A DNA stretch of 64,000 nucleotides, taken from Anaeromyces robustus. Its lineage: Eukaryota; Neocallimastigomycota; Neocallimastigomycetes; Neocallimastigales; Neocallimastigaceae. A program made the position numbers and the translations under genes. The notes beneath the pieces were generated by a model. That model saw nothing but the letters and a program-made list of their open reading frames with translations, was not told where the DNA came from and searched no databases. Shown piece after piece: positions 61,086-64,000 of this stretch. The DNA is taken from assembly GCA_002104895.1 (NCBI GenBank), contig MCFG01000061.1, positions 61,001 to 125,000 on the forward strand, in the 5' to 3' direction. The stretch's first letter is position 1. Each line of letters starts with the position of its first letter.

Positions 61086-62286
61086 ATATGTGTTATATAT
61101 ATAAATATTTTATTATTAACTATTATAATTAATAATATTATTTATATATATCTCTATATATAACTATATCTATAAAAATATTTGTATAAATTTTTAAAAA
61201 ATTTTTATAAATTAACCCTTTAAAATTATTATTTTTTTGATTATTTTGATTTATTAATTTTTTAGTATAATTAAAATTTATTATATATAAACATTTTTTT
61301 TATGATTAAAAAAAAAATTTTTTTTTTTTTTCATTTTTTTTTTTAGTTTGATATTACTTTTTATTATTTATCCATTAAAATAATAAATTATATACCATTT
61401 TTATATAAATAAATTATTCATTATTATAGAATATATAAATAAAGTAAGTATAAAAATTAAAAAAAATAATTATTAAGTAAAAATATATAATTATAATAAA
61501 GTATTATTAAATTTTTATAAATTAATAAAGGATAAATTTAAAATTAAAAGTATAAACATAAAAATAAAAAAAAAATAATTTGAAATTTATAATAATTTTT
61601 ATTAACAATTTTTCTTTTTTCTTTTTTTCTTTTACTTACATTTTTTTTAAAATTTTAAAAACTATATTATATATATTTATATATATTTATATACTTATTA
61701 TTTATTTTTTGGTATATATCATCTATTATATTATTATATTTATACATACTTGTTATTTCTATTTTAAACATTATTAAATGGGTGGTCATCTTTTTTATTA
61801 ACAATAATAAAAATAAAAATAAAAATAAAATAAAACAAAACAAAATAACTCTAATAACCGACAAATAAACAATAATTATTAACAACAAATAACAATAATA
61901 TTATTTATATTCATGTATTAATTTTTTTTGTTAAATTAAAAATAAAAAAATTATATGGAAATTTATATAAACAAAAATTAAATATAATGTTATAATATTT
62001 ACATTATTATATATCCATTAACATTATTTTAACAAATAATTAATATATTATCAAAATTCAACGAATAATAATAATAATAATATTGACAATATAACAATAA
62101 TTTTAAATTATAAAATAAAAATAATAATATATAATTAAATAATTAATAAATAATAACAACAAACAACAACAACAACAACCGTAATAACAACAACAATAAT
62201 AATAATAATAATAAAAATAATAAAAATAAAAACAACAATAAATAACAACAACAATAATAATAACAAAAAATAATAATAGATAAAAA
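61086..62286. other. AT-rich spacer upstream of TRAPPC2-like gene
   Basis: Homopolymers and (AAT)/(AAC) runs; an AACAACAACAAC-rich stretch lies at about 62155-62270, just before the ATG, probably the 5' UTR/promoter. No other gene. Confidence 0.6.
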
Positions 62287-63979
62287 ATGCCAGGTACATA
62301 TTATTTTGTTATTGTTGGTACTAAAGATAATCCAATATATGAAGCTGAATTTACACAAGGTGCCGATGCCAGTGAAGGAGTAAACAACAAATTTAATATT
62401 ATTATCCTTTTTTTTTTTTTTTATTTTAGTTTTATATATAATATACATTATATCATTATATTACTATATAAATATATAAATATATAATAAATTTTAAAAA
62501 TCCATAATAAGAAAGGAAAGGAAAAAAAAAAAAAAAAAGAAAACGAAAAATAAAAGGAGAGAGAGAGAGAGAGAGAAAAAAAAAAGAAAGAGTATAAAAT
62601 CAGTATAAATAAATGGGTCATCAAATTTCAATATCATTTATTTATTTATTTAATGATTTTATCAATAAAATTTATATATAACAGCATAAATATATATATA
62701 TAAAAAAAAGACATCAATATGTATAATTATACATATTGATGTCTTTTTTTTTTTTTTTCAAACAAAAATGCTATTATTAATTAGTACCAATTATTAATTA
62801 TTTAGATTAACAGAATTTCTCAATTTGATATTTGTTTTTTATTATTAAATCAATTGCTTGAAAAATTATTATTAATAATCTTTCAAACAATTGATTAAAA
62901 ACAATAACAATAATAACATCAATAATAACATTAATAATAAATAAATAAATATCAAAAATAACATTAATTAGAATGATATATATATATCAAAATATTATAT
63001 AAAAATTTACCATTCACCAAAATTTCAAATATTTAATAAAAACCAATTTAACTATAAATTTATTAAAATAATAAAATTTCATTAATATTCTAATTATAAT
63101 GGAAATTTGAATAATATATAAATGATTTTATGAAAAAAGTATTTAAAATAAATATTTTTTTAATATATATCATATGTTTAAAAATAAGTGAATAACATTA
63201 AAAAATAATATAAAAATATAATTATTATTAATAATGTCAATGAAAATAACAAATATAAATACAACAAAGACCTATTATATAAATTTCTTTTTCTTTTTCT
63301 TTTTTATTTCCTTATTTATTATAAATTGTTATATATATATATATATATGTTTATTATAATAACTATTATTATTATTATATATTATATTATATTAAATTTA
63401 ATACTAATCATAATTATTATTAAAAATTTTATTATCAATATTTTATTTTTATAATTCGAATATATATATATATATAAAAGTCACCAATGAAAGAAGATCA
63501 AAAACATTTAAGTCAATTTATTATTCATACTGCCCTTGATGTTGTTGATGAATTAATGTGGTGTTATAAAGAATCGTAAGTAATAATGAAGGAGAAAAAA
63601 AAAAGAAAAGAAAAAGAAAAGAAAAGAAATTATCTATAATAATTATTATAATGTGTTTTATTTTATTTACTAATTTTATTTTATTTTAATTTATTTATTT
63701 ATTTTTTTTTTATTATGATATTATGATGATACATATATTATATTATAAATATTATAAATATTATATTTATATTATATTTATATTATATTTATATTATATT
63801 TATATTATATTTATATTATATATATATAAAGATATCTTAAAGTTGTTGATAAATTTAATGAATGGTATATATCAGCCTATGTTACCTCAAATGGTATGAG
63901 ATTTATGCTTTTACATGATACCACTAATCCAGAAGGTATTAAGAATTTCTTTACTGATGTTCACGAATTATATATTAAG
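62287..63979 (+). CDS. TRAPPC2/Trs20 (sedlin), 3' end beyond window
   Basis: Three exons seen: 62287-62379, 63481-63575, 63832-63979. The last is followed by GTAAAA, so the gene runs past the window. Introns are 1101 and 256 bp; phases agree. The 112 visible residues match sedlin: [22 protein letters not shown] at the N terminus (human [22 protein letters not shown]), then [46 protein letters not shown] and [15 protein letters not shown]. About 25-30 residues are missing, judged from the 140-residue human protein. It is a longin-fold core or adaptor subunit of TRAPP, which tethers ER-to-Golgi vesicles and acts as a Rab exchange factor. The first intron is unusually long and holds a 50-bp palindrome. 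Confidence 0.93.
62702..62751. repeat. Perfect 50-bp palindrome in TRAPPC2-like intron 1
   Basis: The 34-bp core GACATCAATATGTATAA/TTATACATATTGATGTC (62710-62743) equals its own reverse complement, and A8 and T8 flanks extend the symmetry to 50 bp. Transcribed, it would form a long loopless hairpin. Confidence 0.9.
62848..62896. repeat. 16-bp inverted repeat in TRAPPC2-like intron 1
   Basis: AATCAATTGCTTGAAA (62848-62863) pairs with TTTCAAACAATTGATT (62881-62896) with one G-T type mismatch and a 17-nt loop. Confidence 0.7.
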
Positions 63980-64000
63980 GTAAAAAATAATAATAATAAT

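Overview
The window reads as a nuclear contig from an extremely AT-rich eukaryote. The best guess is an anaerobic gut fungus (Neocallimastigomycota). The signs are: intergenic DNA made almost entirely of A/T homopolymers, (TTTA)n/(TAA)n microsatellites and long gene-free stretches; asparagine-, lysine/glutamate- and glutamine/proline-rich proteins; spliceosomal introns whose donors all begin GTAA; and fungal-type orthologues such as a PIG-Y ending MKFFRHN. A dictyostelid would also be AT-rich and poly-Asn-rich, but the long gene deserts and introns of up to 1.1 kb argue against it. The organism is inferred, not proven.

Region 1 (1-13 kb) is a dynamic accessory region. It opens with a repeat island (1-4.2 kb) that contains a nearly identical inverted repeat of about 229 bp and several scattered modules. 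Next come a cysteine-rich secreted protein (4225-5046), a minus-strand retroposon with a poly(A) tail and a 13-bp target duplication (6236-6675), and a second minus-strand retroposon with a tRNA-derived pol III head (about 9534-10083). Interleaved with these is a tandem family of small secreted proteins: two intact copies (7346, 10563), one copy broken by a single nonsense codon (12514) and one eroded relic (8990).

Region 2 (13-36 kb) is mostly desert. Its one clear gene is a 1102-residue tandem CCCH zinc-finger protein (TTP/Tis11 family, minus strand, 19977-23285). A low-complexity Asn/Glu/Asp ORF lies at 34.7-34.9 kb.

Region 3 (36-64 kb) carries housekeeping genes, several needing intron reconstruction. 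These are a FIT2/Scs3 ER acyl-CoA diphosphatase (minus, 2 exons); a Pro/Gln-rich protein with repeated PPR motifs (minus); a PIG-Y GPI-GlcNAc-transferase subunit with a long Asn-rich N-terminal extension (plus, 2 exons); an Mdm35/TRIAP1 twin CX9C protein (minus, 2 exons); cytosolic phenylalanyl-tRNA synthetase beta (plus, 12 exons, 592 aa); and TRAPPC2/Trs20 (plus, cut by the window end). A degraded LINE relic lies between the last two.

The genes do not form one pathway. Several act at the ER and early secretory membranes (FIT2, PIG-Y, TRAPPC2), which fits chance clustering of housekeeping genes. The most interesting material is the accessory first 13 kb, the enlarged PIG-Y, and the presence of Mdm35 if the organism is truly hydrogenosomal.
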